Source: Marinobacter sp. es.048
Lineage (GTDB): Bacteria > Pseudomonadota > Gammaproteobacteria > Pseudomonadales > Oleiphilaceae
Direction: 5' to 3'
Length of the DNA: 64,000 nt
NCBI RefSeq assembly: GCF_900188435.1
Contig: NZ_FYFA01000002.1
Span: 992,001 to 1,056,000 of the forward strand
In this document: piece by piece, positions 8,563 through 17,506 of the stretch
Layout of the letters: every line of letters begins with the position of its first letter
Position numbering within the stretch: the first letter of the stretch is position 1
Notes under the pieces: generated by a model
Told to the model about the DNA's origin: nothing
The model's input: only the letters and a program-made list of their open reading frames with translations
Databases searched by the model: none
Translations under genes and position numbers: made by a program

Positions 8563-9322
8563 TTATTCCTCGTAGATCATCTTGCGCACCATGCCGCCGT
8601 CTGCCACAAAATTCTGACCAGTGATAAACGAGGCCTCAGGCGAGATCAGGAAGGCCGCCAACGAGGCAATATCCCCCGGCTGCCCTACCCTACCCGCCGG
8701 GTGCTGCAGGTTGTCGGTTTCGGAGAGCGGTTCAACCGGTTCCGGGTTACCCTGCCAGGCCCGGGTGTCGACCCAGCCGGGACTGATGCAGTTAACGCGG
8801 ATATCCGGCCCCAGGCTTACAGCCAAGGCGTGAGTCAATGCCACTATGCCACCCTTGGTGGCGGCGTACGCCTCGGTATCTGGCTCGGATTGGAGCGCCC
8901 GAGTGGAGGCCATGTTAACGATAGCCCCCCTGGTTTTTCGAAGGTGTGGCACCGAGTGTTTGGTGACCAGGAACGGCCCGGTCAGATTCACGTCCAGCCG
9001 CCGCTGCCACTGCTCGAGGCTCAGCTCCTCAACCGGACCAGTCTCAGGGTTGGCGATCCCGGCATTATTGATAACGGCGTCCAGGCGGCCGCCCCAGCGA
9101 AGGGTCTCGGCAACGATGAGCTCCACCTCGGTTTCCAAGGCTACATCCCCGGGGCAGAAACCGCAGTTGGTGCTCCGCACTGGCGGTCAGCCGCTCACCC
9201 ACGGCCCGGTCTGTGTCACAGAATGCAACCTTCCAGCCGGCATCGGCCAAGTGAAGCACAATGCCCCGGCCGATGCCTTTGGCTCCGCCGGTCACCAATG
9301 CGACGCGATCGTTTTGACTCAA
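8563..9322 (-). pseudogene. Short-chain dehydrogenase interrupted by a 1-nt frameshift
   Basis: Two minus-strand frames make one SDR. The first (from 9322) gives the cofactor motif TGGAKGIGRG and runs in phase to HQLRFLP. The second supplies [18 protein letters not shown], the YAATK active site and the C-terminal GQNFVADGG. Joining them at the CCCCGGGG run (9147-9154) with one base removed yields a normal 252-residue SDR, so the window carries one extra C or G there. It may be a recent mutation or a sequencing indel; both halves look otherwise unspoiled. It lies 30 nt after another SDR gene and 4 nt before thpR. Confidence 0.8.
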
Positions 9323-9352
9323 AACAACCTCCGTTACGACCGACCTGACGAG

Positions 9353-10045
9353 TTACTCAACCTTGGGCGTGGGCCGGACAAGAATTTCATTTACATCGAC
9401 ATGTGCCGGCTGCGCCACCGCATACATGACCGCATTGGCAATATCTTCCGGCTTCAGTGCATGACCAGGACGTTCATCAAAGAAGGGCGTGTCCACCATG
9501 CCCGGTTCGATCAGGGTAACGCGGATACCAGAGCCACGAAGCTCCTCACGAACACCATAGCCAATGGCGGTTACCGCCCACTTGGTAGCACTGTACATGG
9601 AGCCCGGAATGGTCGCACGGCCAGCCGCGGAGCCGGTCAGCAGCAAATGGCCCTTACTCTCTTTCAACGCCGGCATGCAGTGCTGAAGGGTAAGGCCAAC
9701 ACCGTAAATATTGGTGAGGATCATATCCTTCCAGACGTCCGGGTCCGCGCCGCTAAATCCGCCCGGTTCACCACCGCGGCCAGCATTGGCAAACACCGCA
9801 TCGATGCGACCAAAGGTCTTCAGTGCCTGATCCACCATGTTCTTCTGGTCATCACCGCTCTGGACATCACACTGGACCGTCAATACCTTTTCTTCGCCAC
9901 CCAGCTCCTGCTGCAGGCCTTTCAGTTTGTCTTCAGAGCGCGCTGCCAAAACCAGCCGATAGGCCTGTTTCGCGGCCGCTCGCGCTGTTTCCGCGCCAAT
10001 ACCTGATGACGCGCCGGTAATCAGCATTACAGGTTGATCTGCCAT
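9353..10045 (-). CDS. SDR family NAD(P)-dependent oxidoreductase
   Basis: 230 residues, a classical short-chain dehydrogenase. It shows TGASSGIG (cofactor loop, residues 15-22), an ANAG motif, catalytic Ser in LLTGSAAG, and YSATK (Tyr and Lys of the active site). RSEDK after beta-2 suggests NADP preference. It resembles YdfG/serine 3-dehydrogenase-like members acting on small hydroxy compounds, but the substrate cannot be fixed. It starts the minus-strand series SDR, frameshifted SDR, thpR. Confidence 0.85.
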   Translation of the reverse strand: MADQPVMLITGASSGIGAETARAAAKQAYRLVLAARSEDKLKGLQQELGGEEKVLTVQCDVQSGDDQKNMVDQALKTFGRIDAVFANAGRGGEPGGFSGADPDVWKDMILTNIYGVGLTLQHCMPALKESKGHLLLTGSAAGRATIPGSMYSATKWAVTAIGYGVREELRGSGIRVTLIEPGMVDTPFFDERPGHALKPEDIANAVMYAVAQPAHVDVNEILVRPTPKVE

Positions 10046-10112
10046 AAGATTTTTTCTCCTATTGCTTGAAAAGTGTGGGTAGGGCTACGCCCGCTGACCC
10101 CAGATCGATCAG

Positions 10113-10439
10113 TCAGTAGACCTGCAGCAGGATAAGCGCGACGATGGCCAGGGCCAACAGAAACCAGCGGGCGTAGTGATCGGGGCGGTCCTCGCCGTCG
10201 CTGGCAGCGCGGCTGACACTGCTGCCCGAAGTCTGCTCATACTCGGACACCAGTTGCCGTGCCCGGTAGAGATCCTCATCATCGACATGCACGTTGCTGA
10301 AGCCTGCGGCCCCGATCTCACCCATGGCACCCTGGAGATAATGGCCTCCGACATGGGCTTCAATACCGTTGGCTTCCAACAATCCCGCCACAATGTGGGC
10401 TTCGGTTATGTCTCGCGCCCGATAGGCAATTTGCAACAC
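10113..10439 (-). CDS. DUF2007 family membrane-anchored protein
   Basis: 108 residues. The N-terminal 70 form a DUF2007 (putative signal-transducing) fold: an ARDITEAHIVAGLLEANGIEAHVGG stretch (quoted in parts: ARDITEAHIVAG, then LLEANGIEAHVGG), typical of proteins that resemble PII-like regulators. A charged linker leads to one C-terminal transmembrane segment (about residues 91-107), which tail-anchors it. No partner is evident. It is transcribed away from the hydrolase gene at 10546. Confidence 0.75.
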   Translation of the reverse strand: MLQIAYRARDITEAHIVAGLLEANGIEAHVGGHYLQGAMGEIGAAGFSNVHVDDEDLYRARQLVSEYEQTSGSSVSRAASDGEDRPDHYARWFLLALAIVALILLQVY

Positions 10440-10545
10440 GCGACTCCTTCTGTGACCGTTCCGGGCAGAACCGGGACAAATCTGCGAGTATTATCTGAAG
10501 CATAGTTCGCCCTGACTCGCGGGGCCAATAACATACGGACGACCC

Positions 10546-11616
10546 ATGCTCTGGATTATTCTTGCCATCATCGTGTTTATTGTTGCCGCAACCCTGCTGT
10601 TGTTCCGGCTTGAAGATCTGTCTCATCTGGACCGGGATGATTACCCGGTAAAGAATGCAACACCAAGCGCAGCCAACCGGGAAGTACTGGGGCGCATCCG
10701 CGAACTGGGGCAATCTTCAAAAGGCCTGCGCGGCAAGGCGAGGCTGATGGCGCTGCGGAAACACATGGACGGGCTCAGTGAAGGCATTGAACTGGCCTCG
10801 GAACTGCGCCATTGCGAGTCACCCCGCGGCGAATGGGTCCTCGCTCCGGGCTGCGATACCCGCCGCCGCATCCTGTACATTCATGGCGGCGCCTGGGCGG
10901 CTGGCAGTCCCAGAAGTCATCGGGCCATTACCGACCGGTTATCCCATATAACCAGAGCTGCCGTGTTCGCGGTGGACTACCGGCTGATGCCGGAGAATCG
11001 GTTCATGGACGGTGTCCGGGATTGTCGCGACGCTTATAAATGGCTACTGAAACACGGCCCCGACGGTGCCGAGTCAGCCGATTTCATGGTGGTCGCCGGG
11101 GATTCTGCTGGCGGCAGTCACACCCTGGGATTGATTGCCTGGATTCGGGACAACGGGCTGCGCCAGGCAGACGCCGCAATCGCTTTCTCACCGTCTACGG
11201 ATCTGACCCTGACTGCCCCGAGCAATCGCAACAACATCAGCACCGATCCCTTGCTGGGACCGGCCTTTGGCGGGCTATCGAAAATACCCCTGCCGGTCAT
11301 CTGGTGGGCCACCCTGGCAGCATTCCGGGTTTCACCCACAAGCCCTGTCGCCTCACCACTGCGCGGAAATCTGAAGGATCTGCCACCGACGCTGATTCAG
11401 GCCAGCGACACAGAGATGCTGCTGGACAACGCCCGTCGATACGCGGCACGGGCGGAAGCCGCAGGCTCTGCGGTCACCTTGCACACCTGGCACGACATGG
11501 TGCACGTGTGGCAGATATTCGTGCCGCTGCTTCCGGAAGCTGAAGAGGCCTTCGACGACATCGAGGCTTTCCTGGCAAAACTGGAGTCGCAAGAAGACGC
11601 ACAGGCTTCGGCCTAA
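10546..11616 (+). CDS. Alpha/beta hydrolase, hormone-sensitive-lipase type esterase
   Basis: 356 residues. One N-terminal membrane anchor (about residues 2-20) precedes an HSL-type hydrolase: oxyanion-hole motif YIHGGAWAAG (about 107-116), nucleophile elbow GDSAGGS (about 185-191), and the C-terminal acid and histidine in SDTEML and HDMVHVW. Members cleave short-chain esters. The membrane anchor suggests action at the inner membrane surface or periplasm. Its TAA stop overlaps the arfB stop tail to tail by 4 nt. Confidence 0.85.
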   Translation: MLWIILAIIVFIVAATLLLFRLEDLSHLDRDDYPVKNATPSAANREVLGRIRELGQSSKGLRGKARLMALRKHMDGLSEGIELASELRHCESPRGEWVLAPGCDTRRRILYIHGGAWAAGSPRSHRAITDRLSHITRAAVFAVDYRLMPENRFMDGVRDCRDAYKWLLKHGPDGAESADFMVVAGDSAGGSHTLGLIAWIRDNGLRQADAAIAFSPSTDLTLTAPSNRNNISTDPLLGPAFGGLSKIPLPVIWWATLAAFRVSPTSPVASPLRGNLKDLPPTLIQASDTEMLLDNARRYAARAEAAGSAVTLHTWHDMVHVWQIFVPLLPEAEEAFDDIEAFLAKLESQEDAQASA

Positions 11617-12026
11617 ACCTGGACCTTTCCCCGCAGGGCCTTGGTTTTGCCTTTTTTGGTTTTCTTGTCCACACGCTTGCGCTGTGAGGAGCGGGTCGGT
11701 TTGGTAGGACGCCTTGCCTTGCGTGGTTTGACGGCCTCCTGGATCAGCTCTTTCAGCCGCTCCAGCGCATCTTCCTTGTTCAGCTCCAGGGTTCGGAAGG
11801 ATTGCGCCTTGATGATCAGCACGCCCTCCTTGCTGATTCGCTGATCATTGAGCGACATCAGCCGTTCCTTATAGAAAGGCGGCAACGAGGAGTTCGGGAT
11901 ATCGAAGCGCAGGTGCACGGCGGAAGCGACTTTATTCACGTTCTGGCCACCGGCACCCTGGGCGCGGATCTGGGTGAGTTCAATTTCCCAGTCGGCAAGT
12001 TCAACAGCGTTGGATAGTTTCAGCAT
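11613..12026 (-). CDS. arfB: Alternative ribosome-rescue peptidyl-tRNA hydrolase ArfB
   Basis: 137 residues with a release-factor-like domain bearing the GGQ loop (RAQGAGGQNVNK, about residues 22-33) and a basic C-terminal tail (PRKARRPTKPTRSSQRKRVDK) that in this family enters the empty mRNA channel of a stalled ribosome. The length agrees with E. coli ArfB (140). It hydrolyses peptidyl-tRNA on non-stop ribosomes as a backup to tmRNA. Confidence 0.93.
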   Translation of the reverse strand: MLKLSNAVELADWEIELTQIRAQGAGGQNVNKVASAVHLRFDIPNSSLPPFYKERLMSLNDQRISKEGVLIIKAQSFRTLELNKEDALERLKELIQEAVKPRKARRPTKPTRSSQRKRVDKKTKKGKTKALRGKVQV

Positions 12027-12098
12027 CTGCTAAGGTTAACAGAATACAGAACCGCGGGCTTTCGGCACCGAGATTCGATTAAGGAACAACCAACTACC

Positions 12099-12767
12099 AT
12101 GTGCGGACGATTCACCTTTTATACGCCACCGGACACCCTGATCCTCGAGTTTTTTCCCGAGGGTATGGAGGTGGACGGGCATTTTGACCCCAGCTACAAC
12201 ATCCCACCTGGAGTCGGTATTCCCATGATCCGCATGAGCATGAACGGCAGCCTGATCATGGCCCACTCCCACTGGGGATTCCGCCCGGCCTGGGCCGGTG
12301 AAAAAGCCCCTGCCCCGATCAATGCCAGGGCGGAAACAGCGGCAACATCAAAATACTTCCGGGACGCCTTTGCCCACCACCGTTGCCTCATACCTGCCAA
12401 CGGCTGGTACGAATGGCAACAGACGGAACACGGCAAGGAACCCCACTACATTGCACCAATGGATTCCGGGACATATCCGGCGATTTTCTTCGCCGGCCTC
12501 TGGACCCCCAGGGAAGGTGACGAAACCACGGCTTGCGCGATCATCACCGAGCCGGCCAGCGAGCACCTGAAGCATATCCATGAGCGCCAGCCGGTTGTGC
12601 TTGACCCAACCTGCCTGAAGGACTGGCTGAATCCGGACATCACAGACCGGTCGCAGGTGCGGTCGGTGACCCATCGCCTGGATCCCGAGCAGCTGATAGC
12701 CGTTCCGGTTTCCGCGGAAGTGAATAATCCGAGGCACAACACGCCGGACCTGATCCGGGAGACCTGA
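12099..12767 (+). CDS. yedK: HMCES/YedK family abasic-site DNA-protein crosslink protein (SRAP)
   Basis: 222 residues starting MCGRFTF, where Met removal exposes the catalytic Cys2 that forms a thiazolidine link with abasic sites in single-stranded DNA. Other SRAP residues are visible: NARAET, the PANGWYEWQ block holding the conserved Glu, and the HERQPVVL histidine segment. It shields abasic sites at forks. Converging with the nitroreductase gene; no LexA box was noticed upstream. Confidence 0.92.
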   Translation: MCGRFTFYTPPDTLILEFFPEGMEVDGHFDPSYNIPPGVGIPMIRMSMNGSLIMAHSHWGFRPAWAGEKAPAPINARAETAATSKYFRDAFAHHRCLIPANGWYEWQQTEHGKEPHYIAPMDSGTYPAIFFAGLWTPREGDETTACAIITEPASEHLKHIHERQPVVLDPTCLKDWLNPDITDRSQVRSVTHRLDPEQLIAVPVSAEVNNPRHNTPDLIRET

Positions 12768-12810
12768 GACCTACCTTATTCTTTTTTTAACTGATTCATC
12801 ACCAGTGCGA

Positions 12811-13830
12811 TTACCTTCTCGAAGACAGCTTTATACTCGCCACGTCCGAGTCGGCTGATTCTACGACCTCCTGCAAATTGCGCCTCGGAGCCGCGGGCAA
12901 ATCCGTCGCCGGGTAACCAAGCCTGAGCAGAATCTGCGGGAAACCCGATCGGTCCAGAAGATGTTGGAGTTTCGGCCGCAGCACCGCGACCTGAATGGGC
13001 TGGTTCAGATAGGACGCCTGGAGCCCCTGCCCGAGGGACCGGAGCAAAACCCGCTCCAGCGCCTGCCCTGCTTTCAGCCAGTCTTCCACGCCGTCTCCGG
13101 CGGTTCCCAGTGCAGCAATCAGCGGCGATTCATCCGCCAGTTGCCGGTCCTTGGCACCCACGCCGTTCCCCATGTCAAACGTACGCACCACCAGCTGAGC
13201 CACAGGCGCAACCATCCCGGGAACCGTCAAACCGTCACCTTTGCGGCGGGGATGCATCCAGGCAGCCAGTTCCCGTCGCCAGCTTGGATTGGACCACTGG
13301 GCAGCGTCGCCCTCTGCAACCAGCTCGGCCACCTGATGGCGGGCATGCTCCGATTCCAGAACCTGGAACCAGGCTCCTTCGGTCTCCGCCGACTCCTCAA
13401 GGATGTTCAGCACATCGGAGGGCACCTGTTTTGGCTCAAACCGCTTGCGATAGGTGCGTCGCCTGGCAATCGCCCGGAACAGCTCGGTTTGTCGGTCCTC
13501 CGACCCGGATAACGGTGTAAACGAGACGGTCGCAAGCAGATCTTCATCGTCCGGGTCCGGCAAAAGCTGGCATTCGGTATTGAATCCTGCATGGGCGGCG
13601 GCAATCCGAAGATTAAACAGGGCACACCCGCAGCTGATGGTCAGTTCCCGGTCGTCGGGGTCGTTTACCGGCAGGGCCCGCAGCCGATCGGCAAACAGGG
13701 AAATCCCGGTTTGGCCGAGTTCAAATCGCCAGGGCTGGGTGTTGTGGCTTGATGGCGCTAATGTTGCGCTCTCGAGGATGGCCGCCAGGGTGTCTCGCGG
13801 TATGGGGGTGTTGCGTGTTCCTTCGCTCAT
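12811..13830 (-). CDS. Acg-type nitroreductase family FMN-binding protein
   Basis: 339 residues. It begins with a nitroreductase motif LAPSSHNTQPWRF (about residues 23-35), the FMN-contacting segment, and has a second half with RRRTYRKRF and LGQGLQASYLNQPIQ, typical of the double-length Acg family known from mycobacteria. Many Acg members have no reductase activity and may store flavin; enzyme activity here is therefore open. Transcribed away from the NlpC lipoprotein gene. Confidence 0.8.
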   Translation of the reverse strand: MSEGTRNTPIPRDTLAAILESATLAPSSHNTQPWRFELGQTGISLFADRLRALPVNDPDDRELTISCGCALFNLRIAAAHAGFNTECQLLPDPDDEDLLATVSFTPLSGSEDRQTELFRAIARRRTYRKRFEPKQVPSDVLNILEESAETEGAWFQVLESEHARHQVAELVAEGDAAQWSNPSWRRELAAWMHPRRKGDGLTVPGMVAPVAQLVVRTFDMGNGVGAKDRQLADESPLIAALGTAGDGVEDWLKAGQALERVLLRSLGQGLQASYLNQPIQVAVLRPKLQHLLDRSGFPQILLRLGYPATDLPAAPRRNLQEVVESADSDVASIKLSSRR

Positions 13831-14004
13831 TGCAGCTCTCCCGAATGGTCTCGTGACAGACTATTCCTGCGTGAAAGGAAAAGATAGCCGGTGATGCCCG
13901 GCAACTTCGTTGAGCCGTATCAACAAAATCTCACGCTCCGTAACCTGACATCGTAGAGCCTGACTATTACAGTTAGAGCAGTTGATACATGCACAGGATC
14001 CAGA

Positions 14005-14505
14005 ATGCGCTATTCCTTGCGGAACCTCTTATTGCTGGCACTCGCGGCGCTTGCGCTGGGCGGCTGCGCCGGCAGTGGTCATTTGCAGCCGGATTCTTCC
14101 GCGGGGCTACAGTCAGCGCCCGCTGAGGCGTCATCGTCAGACAGGGCAAAAAAGCTCTGGCAGGTGTTCGAGCGTTATCGGGGCACCCCCTATGAATACG
14201 GCGGCACCTCTGGCAACGGCTTCGATTGCTCCGGATTCATCCTTACTGCCTACCAGGAAGGCCTGGGCAAACGGTTGCCTCGAACCACGACTCAGATGCT
14301 CGCCAATGGCGATGTGGTTCATCCCGGCGAGATTCGGCCGGGCGATGTGGTGTTCTTCCGGATTGGCGGCAAGGAGCAGCACGCCGGTATCTACATGGGC
14401 GGCGACCGGTTTATCCACGCATCAACATCTGCCGGCGTTATCCAGTCGTCAATCAGTGGCTATTACTGGAAAGGCCGCCTGACCGAGGCGCGGCGCTTTG
14501 ACTGA
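14005..14505 (+). CDS. NlpC/P60 (C40) peptidoglycan endopeptidase lipoprotein
   Basis: 166 residues. Lipobox ALGGC gives acceptor Cys21. A linker of about 25 residues leads to a C40 peptidase domain with catalytic Cys75 (FDCSGF), His126 (HAGIY) and a third residue at His138 (FIHAST). These enzymes cut the gamma-D-Glu-diaminopimelate link of muropeptides, so it probably acts on the cell wall from a membrane anchor, like E. coli Spr/MepS. ATG start; no operon partner. Confidence 0.9.
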   Translation: MRYSLRNLLLLALAALALGGCAGSGHLQPDSSAGLQSAPAEASSSDRAKKLWQVFERYRGTPYEYGGTSGNGFDCSGFILTAYQEGLGKRLPRTTTQMLANGDVVHPGEIRPGDVVFFRIGGKEQHAGIYMGGDRFIHASTSAGVIQSSISGYYWKGRLTEARRFD

Positions 14506-14537
14506 GAGGGGCTGGCCAATCTGATTCAGCCTCTCTT
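14503..14537. terminator. Possible bidirectional terminator between converging genes
   Basis: GAGAGG-GG-CTG and CAGCCTCTC pair across a short AT-rich loop, with a two-base bulge. The hairpin covers both stop codons of the NlpC and DUF4442 genes. There is no long T-run, so the call is weak. Confidence 0.35.
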
Positions 14538-14999
14538 CCGGCGAACGTAAAGAATTTTGTGCACCCTGGCCACAAGTTCACCTGATTCATCAACAATCTC
14601 CACGTCCCATTCGGGCAGCACTTTGCCTCCGTCTGCCGTTGCGGCCAGGATCTCGTCAACACGCTCATCGGTCAGCTCAAAGCGGGCCATCACCTTGCCC
14701 TTGCCCGGGCGGATAAAATCGATACTCGCCGATTTATCCCACACGATGTAGTCGTTGCCCAGTCGTCGCATCAGCAACAGCATGTACATGGGGTCAACCA
14801 TGCTGTAGAGCGAGCCGCCAAAGTGAGTACCCACGTAATTGGTGTTGTACCAGTGCTGGCCCATTTCCACCCGGGCCGTGCTGAAATCCTCAGCAATGTG
14901 GGTCACCCGGATTCCAGCACCGATATAGGGAGCAAACGTAGAAAGAACACGGCGCATGGCCCCGGCACTGGCAAGCCAGCGACGTACAGTGGCGTTCAT
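14526..14999 (-). CDS. DUF4442 hotdog-fold putative thioesterase
   Basis: 157 residues. The core matches the DUF4442/YiiD C-terminal-like hotdog fold: an N-terminal helix, THIAEDFSTARVEM, the conserved NYVGTHFGGSLYSMVDP central helix, and a domain-end beta strand. Hotdog proteins of this type act on acyl-CoA or acyl-ACP thioesters; no substrate can be given. ATG start at 14999, single gene on this strand. Confidence 0.8.
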   Translation of the reverse strand: MNATVRRWLASAGAMRRVLSTFAPYIGAGIRVTHIAEDFSTARVEMGQHWYNTNYVGTHFGGSLYSMVDPMYMLLLMRRLGNDYIVWDKSASIDFIRPGKGKVMARFELTDERVDEILAATADGGKVLPEWDVEIVDESGELVARVHKILYVRRKRG

Positions 15000-15098
15000 G
15001 AAATATCCTCGGTGGTAAAAATGACTGCAAATTCAATAGCACGCTATCTTCCAACCCGGCGCGTGCCGATGCAAGAAATTCATACGATCGTTTGAATA

Positions 15099-15704
15099 TT
15101 AAAGACCACTGAACGTGAGATGCAGGGCGATCGCGGCCATCATGATTCCGATGACACCATCGATAATCCGCCAGGCCAGCGGCCGGGAGAGGATGGGCGC
15201 CAGCGCCGAGCCGCCCCACGCAAGCAGGCCAAACCAGAGAATCGAGGCACTGCTCGCACCGGCCACGAAGGTGGTCGCGTCCTCTTGCTGGGCTCCGACA
15301 GCCGGGATCAACAGCAGCGTATCCAGATAGACCTGCGGATTGAGCAGGGTGACCGCCAGTGTCGTGAACACCACGGCTTTAAGGCTTCGTTTTGTTACCT
15401 CACCCGCTTCAAGAGCCGCCCTGCCGCGGCTGGCGCGGACAAAGGACTGGATCGCAAGCCAGCCCAGGAAGGCCACACCCAGCCACCGCAGAATCTCCAG
15501 GGCCTCCGGCATGGCCATCAGGGCTGCACTGATGCCGAACATGCCCAGGGTAAACAGGGTTATATCGGCCACCATACACAGGCCGGCTGACCACCAATGA
15601 TGCTCCCGGCGAATTGCCTGGCTCAGCAAGTAGGCATTCTGCGCACCGATCGCAACGATAATGCCGCCACACACAATCAACCCGGTCAGGTAACTCTCAA
15701 GCAC
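15099..15704 (-). CDS. argO: ArgO/LysE-type basic amino acid exporter
   Basis: 201 residues, all membrane: five to six hydrophobic segments with the LysE-family AIGAQNAYLLSQAIRREH and LLNPQVYLDTLLLIP motifs. The family exports L-arginine (and its toxic analogue canavanine) or lysine. The start is GTG at 15704 behind GGAGAAAC. It diverges from an argP-like regulator, the same arrangement of partners that governs argO in E. coli, which strengthens the assignment. Confidence 0.88.
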   Translation of the reverse strand: MLESYLTGLIVCGGIIVAIGAQNAYLLSQAIRREHHWWSAGLCMVADITLFTLGMFGISAALMAMPEALEILRWLGVAFLGWLAIQSFVRASRGRAALEAGEVTKRSLKAVVFTTLAVTLLNPQVYLDTLLLIPAVGAQQEDATTFVAGASSASILWFGLLAWGGSALAPILSRPLAWRIIDGVIGIMMAAIALHLTFSGL

Positions 15705-15792
15705 GTTGGTTTCTCCTCAATGAATGGCGCAACGTTACCGCTTTACACTTATACTTGAAATTCATACTCATAATGCTGCATCAGTTTTACTT

Positions 15793-16674
15793 ATGATTAA
15801 TTACAAATTGCTGGAAGCGCTGGCGACGGTTGTTGAATGCGGAGGCTTTGAACGCGCCGGCCTGGCGCTCGGGCTGAGCCAGTCGGCGATTTCCCAACGC
15901 ATTCGAACGCTTGAAATCCGGTTGGGGCAACCGGTTCTGGTACGCAGCCCGGCACTCAAGGCCACACCGGCCGGACAACGGTTACTCAACCACGTTCAGC
16001 AGGTCCAATTGCTTGAGCGAGACCTGACCAAATCCATCCCTGCGCTCTCGGAACCCACAGCGAGACTGCGCATCGCCCTGAATGCCGACAGTCTGGCCAC
16101 CTGGTGGGCAGCCGCCGTGGGCAGTTTCTGCGCGGACGAAACCCTGCTGCTGGATCTCGTAGTCGAGGACCAGGACATAGGCCTTCGCCGAATGCGCGAA
16201 GGGGATGTAGCTGCCTGTCTTTGCAGCAGCCCTCAGCCTGTTGCCGGTGCCCGATGCGTCCCCATTGGCACTATGACCTATATGCCACTGGCAACTCCGG
16301 ACTATGCTCAACGCTATTTCGGGAACGGCCTCAGCGAAAACAGCCTGCAGAATGCCCCGGCCATCGTTTTCGGGCCGAATGACCAGCTGCAACACAGGTT
16401 CCTGGCCCAGTGCGGCTATCACGGCACCTTCCCTCACCACCTTTGCCCTTCCTCGGAAGGTTTTGTAAAACTGGCGCTGGCGGGTATGGGCTACGGCATG
16501 ATTCCGGAAATGCAGGCCCGCCCGGAAATTGCTGCGGGACGGCTGGTAAGCATCGCCCCTGAACAAACCCTGGAAGTGCCGCTATACTGGCACTTCTGGC
16601 GCCATGGCGGGGGTGTGATGGACCGCCTGACCAACGCTCTGCGGTCTGCCGCCATGCTTCATTCAAGCGTGTGA
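15793..16674 (+). CDS. argP: LysR-family regulator ArgP
   Basis: 293 residues from ATG 15793, which gives the normal ArgP N-terminus (INYKLLEALATVVE). A winged helix-turn-helix lies at residues 5-60 (GLSQSAISQRIRTLE), followed by a LysR substrate domain. E. coli ArgP switches argO on with arginine and off with lysine. Divergent placement from argO with 88 nt between starts fits direct control. The longer upstream frame beginning at 15724 would run into the argO start region and is less likely. Confidence 0.88.
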   Translation: MINYKLLEALATVVECGGFERAGLALGLSQSAISQRIRTLEIRLGQPVLVRSPALKATPAGQRLLNHVQQVQLLERDLTKSIPALSEPTARLRIALNADSLATWWAAAVGSFCADETLLLDLVVEDQDIGLRRMREGDVAACLCSSPQPVAGARCVPIGTMTYMPLATPDYAQRYFGNGLSENSLQNAPAIVFGPNDQLQHRFLAQCGYHGTFPHHLCPSSEGFVKLALAGMGYGMIPEMQARPEIAAGRLVSIAPEQTLEVPLYWHFWRHGGGVMDRLTNALRSAAMLHSSV

Positions 16675-16708
16675 AAGAGGGAGAACAGAGATCAGACTGA
16701 AGCACCTT

Positions 16709-17050
16709 GTGGCCGTCTACGGCACATTGAAACGAGGCCGTAACAACAGCCATGTTCTGCGAGGCGCCCGGTTTGTCGGAACCGACTGGAAGCCGGAACT
16801 GAGTCTGTACCACCTGGGGCCCTACCCCGGTGCCATTGAAGAACCCTCCCCGGGAGTTCGGGTGGAAGTTTATGCGGTAACAGATCCGATGCTGAAAGCG
16901 TTGGATGAACTGGAAGACTTCTTTCCTGAACGCCCGCAGAGCAGCCTGTATATCCGCCAGACCATGGACACTCGCCACGGGCCGGCCTGGGTGTATATTT
17001 ACAATCGGCCGGTTAAAACGATCCAGCGGCTGCGCTCCGGGAGCTGGTAG
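16709..17050 (+). CDS. Gamma-glutamylcyclotransferase-like (AIG2 fold) protein
   Basis: 113 residues. The opening VAVYGTLKRGRNNSHVL is the signature substrate loop of the GGCT/AIG2 fold (YGTLKRG), with the conserved LDELEDFFPE segment carrying the acidic residue near position 71. Members cyclise gamma-glutamyl amines to 5-oxoproline. The only canonical start in frame is GTG 16709, which places the motif unusually close to the N-terminus. Non-canonical CTG at 16697 or ATC at 16691 would add the usual few residues (LKHL). It follows argP by 34 nt. Confidence 0.75.
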   Translation: MAVYGTLKRGRNNSHVLRGARFVGTDWKPELSLYHLGPYPGAIEEPSPGVRVEVYAVTDPMLKALDELEDFFPERPQSSLYIRQTMDTRHGPAWVYIYNRPVKTIQRLRSGSW

Positions 17051-17086
17051 ACCAGCTCACACACCCTCACGCAAAAGGACACCAGA

Positions 17087-17506
17087 TTGGACCTGACAAC
17101 GCCTGCCCTGCTCTTCCCGGCGATTTCACTGCTGTTGCTGGCTTATACCAACCGGTTTCTCGTATTGGCACAGCTCATACGTCAGCTCAAGCAGATGGAC
17201 ACCGAGGAAGACCACGCGCTGATCGCCCGGCAGATCGGCATGTTGCGCAAACGGATCGTGCTGACCAAACGCATGCAGGCCTACGGGGTGCTCAGTTTCT
17301 TCCTGTGCACGGTTTCCATGTTCCTGCTTTTCCTCGGCGCAAACCTCCCTGGCGTGGTGGCGTTCGGCGCCAGTCTGGTACTGCTGTCTTTCTCACTCTT
17401 GTATTCGCTGTATGAAATCCAGATCTCAACCAATGCCATCAACGTTGAGCTGGCCAGCTTTGAAGCGCGCAAGAGTGCCGGCCGGGAAGATGTCGACTAT
17501 TCGTGA
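17087..17506 (+). CDS. DUF2721 family membrane protein
   Basis: 139 residues from a TTG start behind AAAGGAC. Three hydrophobic segments (about residues 8-28, 66-84, 88-108) flank a basic amphipathic cytosolic stretch (RQIGMLRKRIVLTKRMQAYG), the DUF2721 layout. No function is known. It overlaps the CPBP protease gene by 10 nt tail to tail. Confidence 0.8.
   Translation: MDLTTPALLFPAISLLLLAYTNRFLVLAQLIRQLKQMDTEEDHALIARQIGMLRKRIVLTKRMQAYGVLSFFLCTVSMFLLFLGANLPGVVAFGASLVLLSFSLLYSLYEIQISTNAINVELASFEARKSAGREDVDYS

Noticed and set aside
9147..9154. Programmed frameshifting in the SDR gene
   Set aside because: CCCCGGGG is not a known slippery heptamer and no stimulatory structure was seen; mutation or sequencing indel is simpler.
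15748..15772. Interrupted palindrome TTATA..TGAAATTCA..ATAA between argO and argP as an ArgP operator
   Set aside because: The symmetry is partial and ArgP sites are poorly defined; position is right but sequence evidence is too weak to list.
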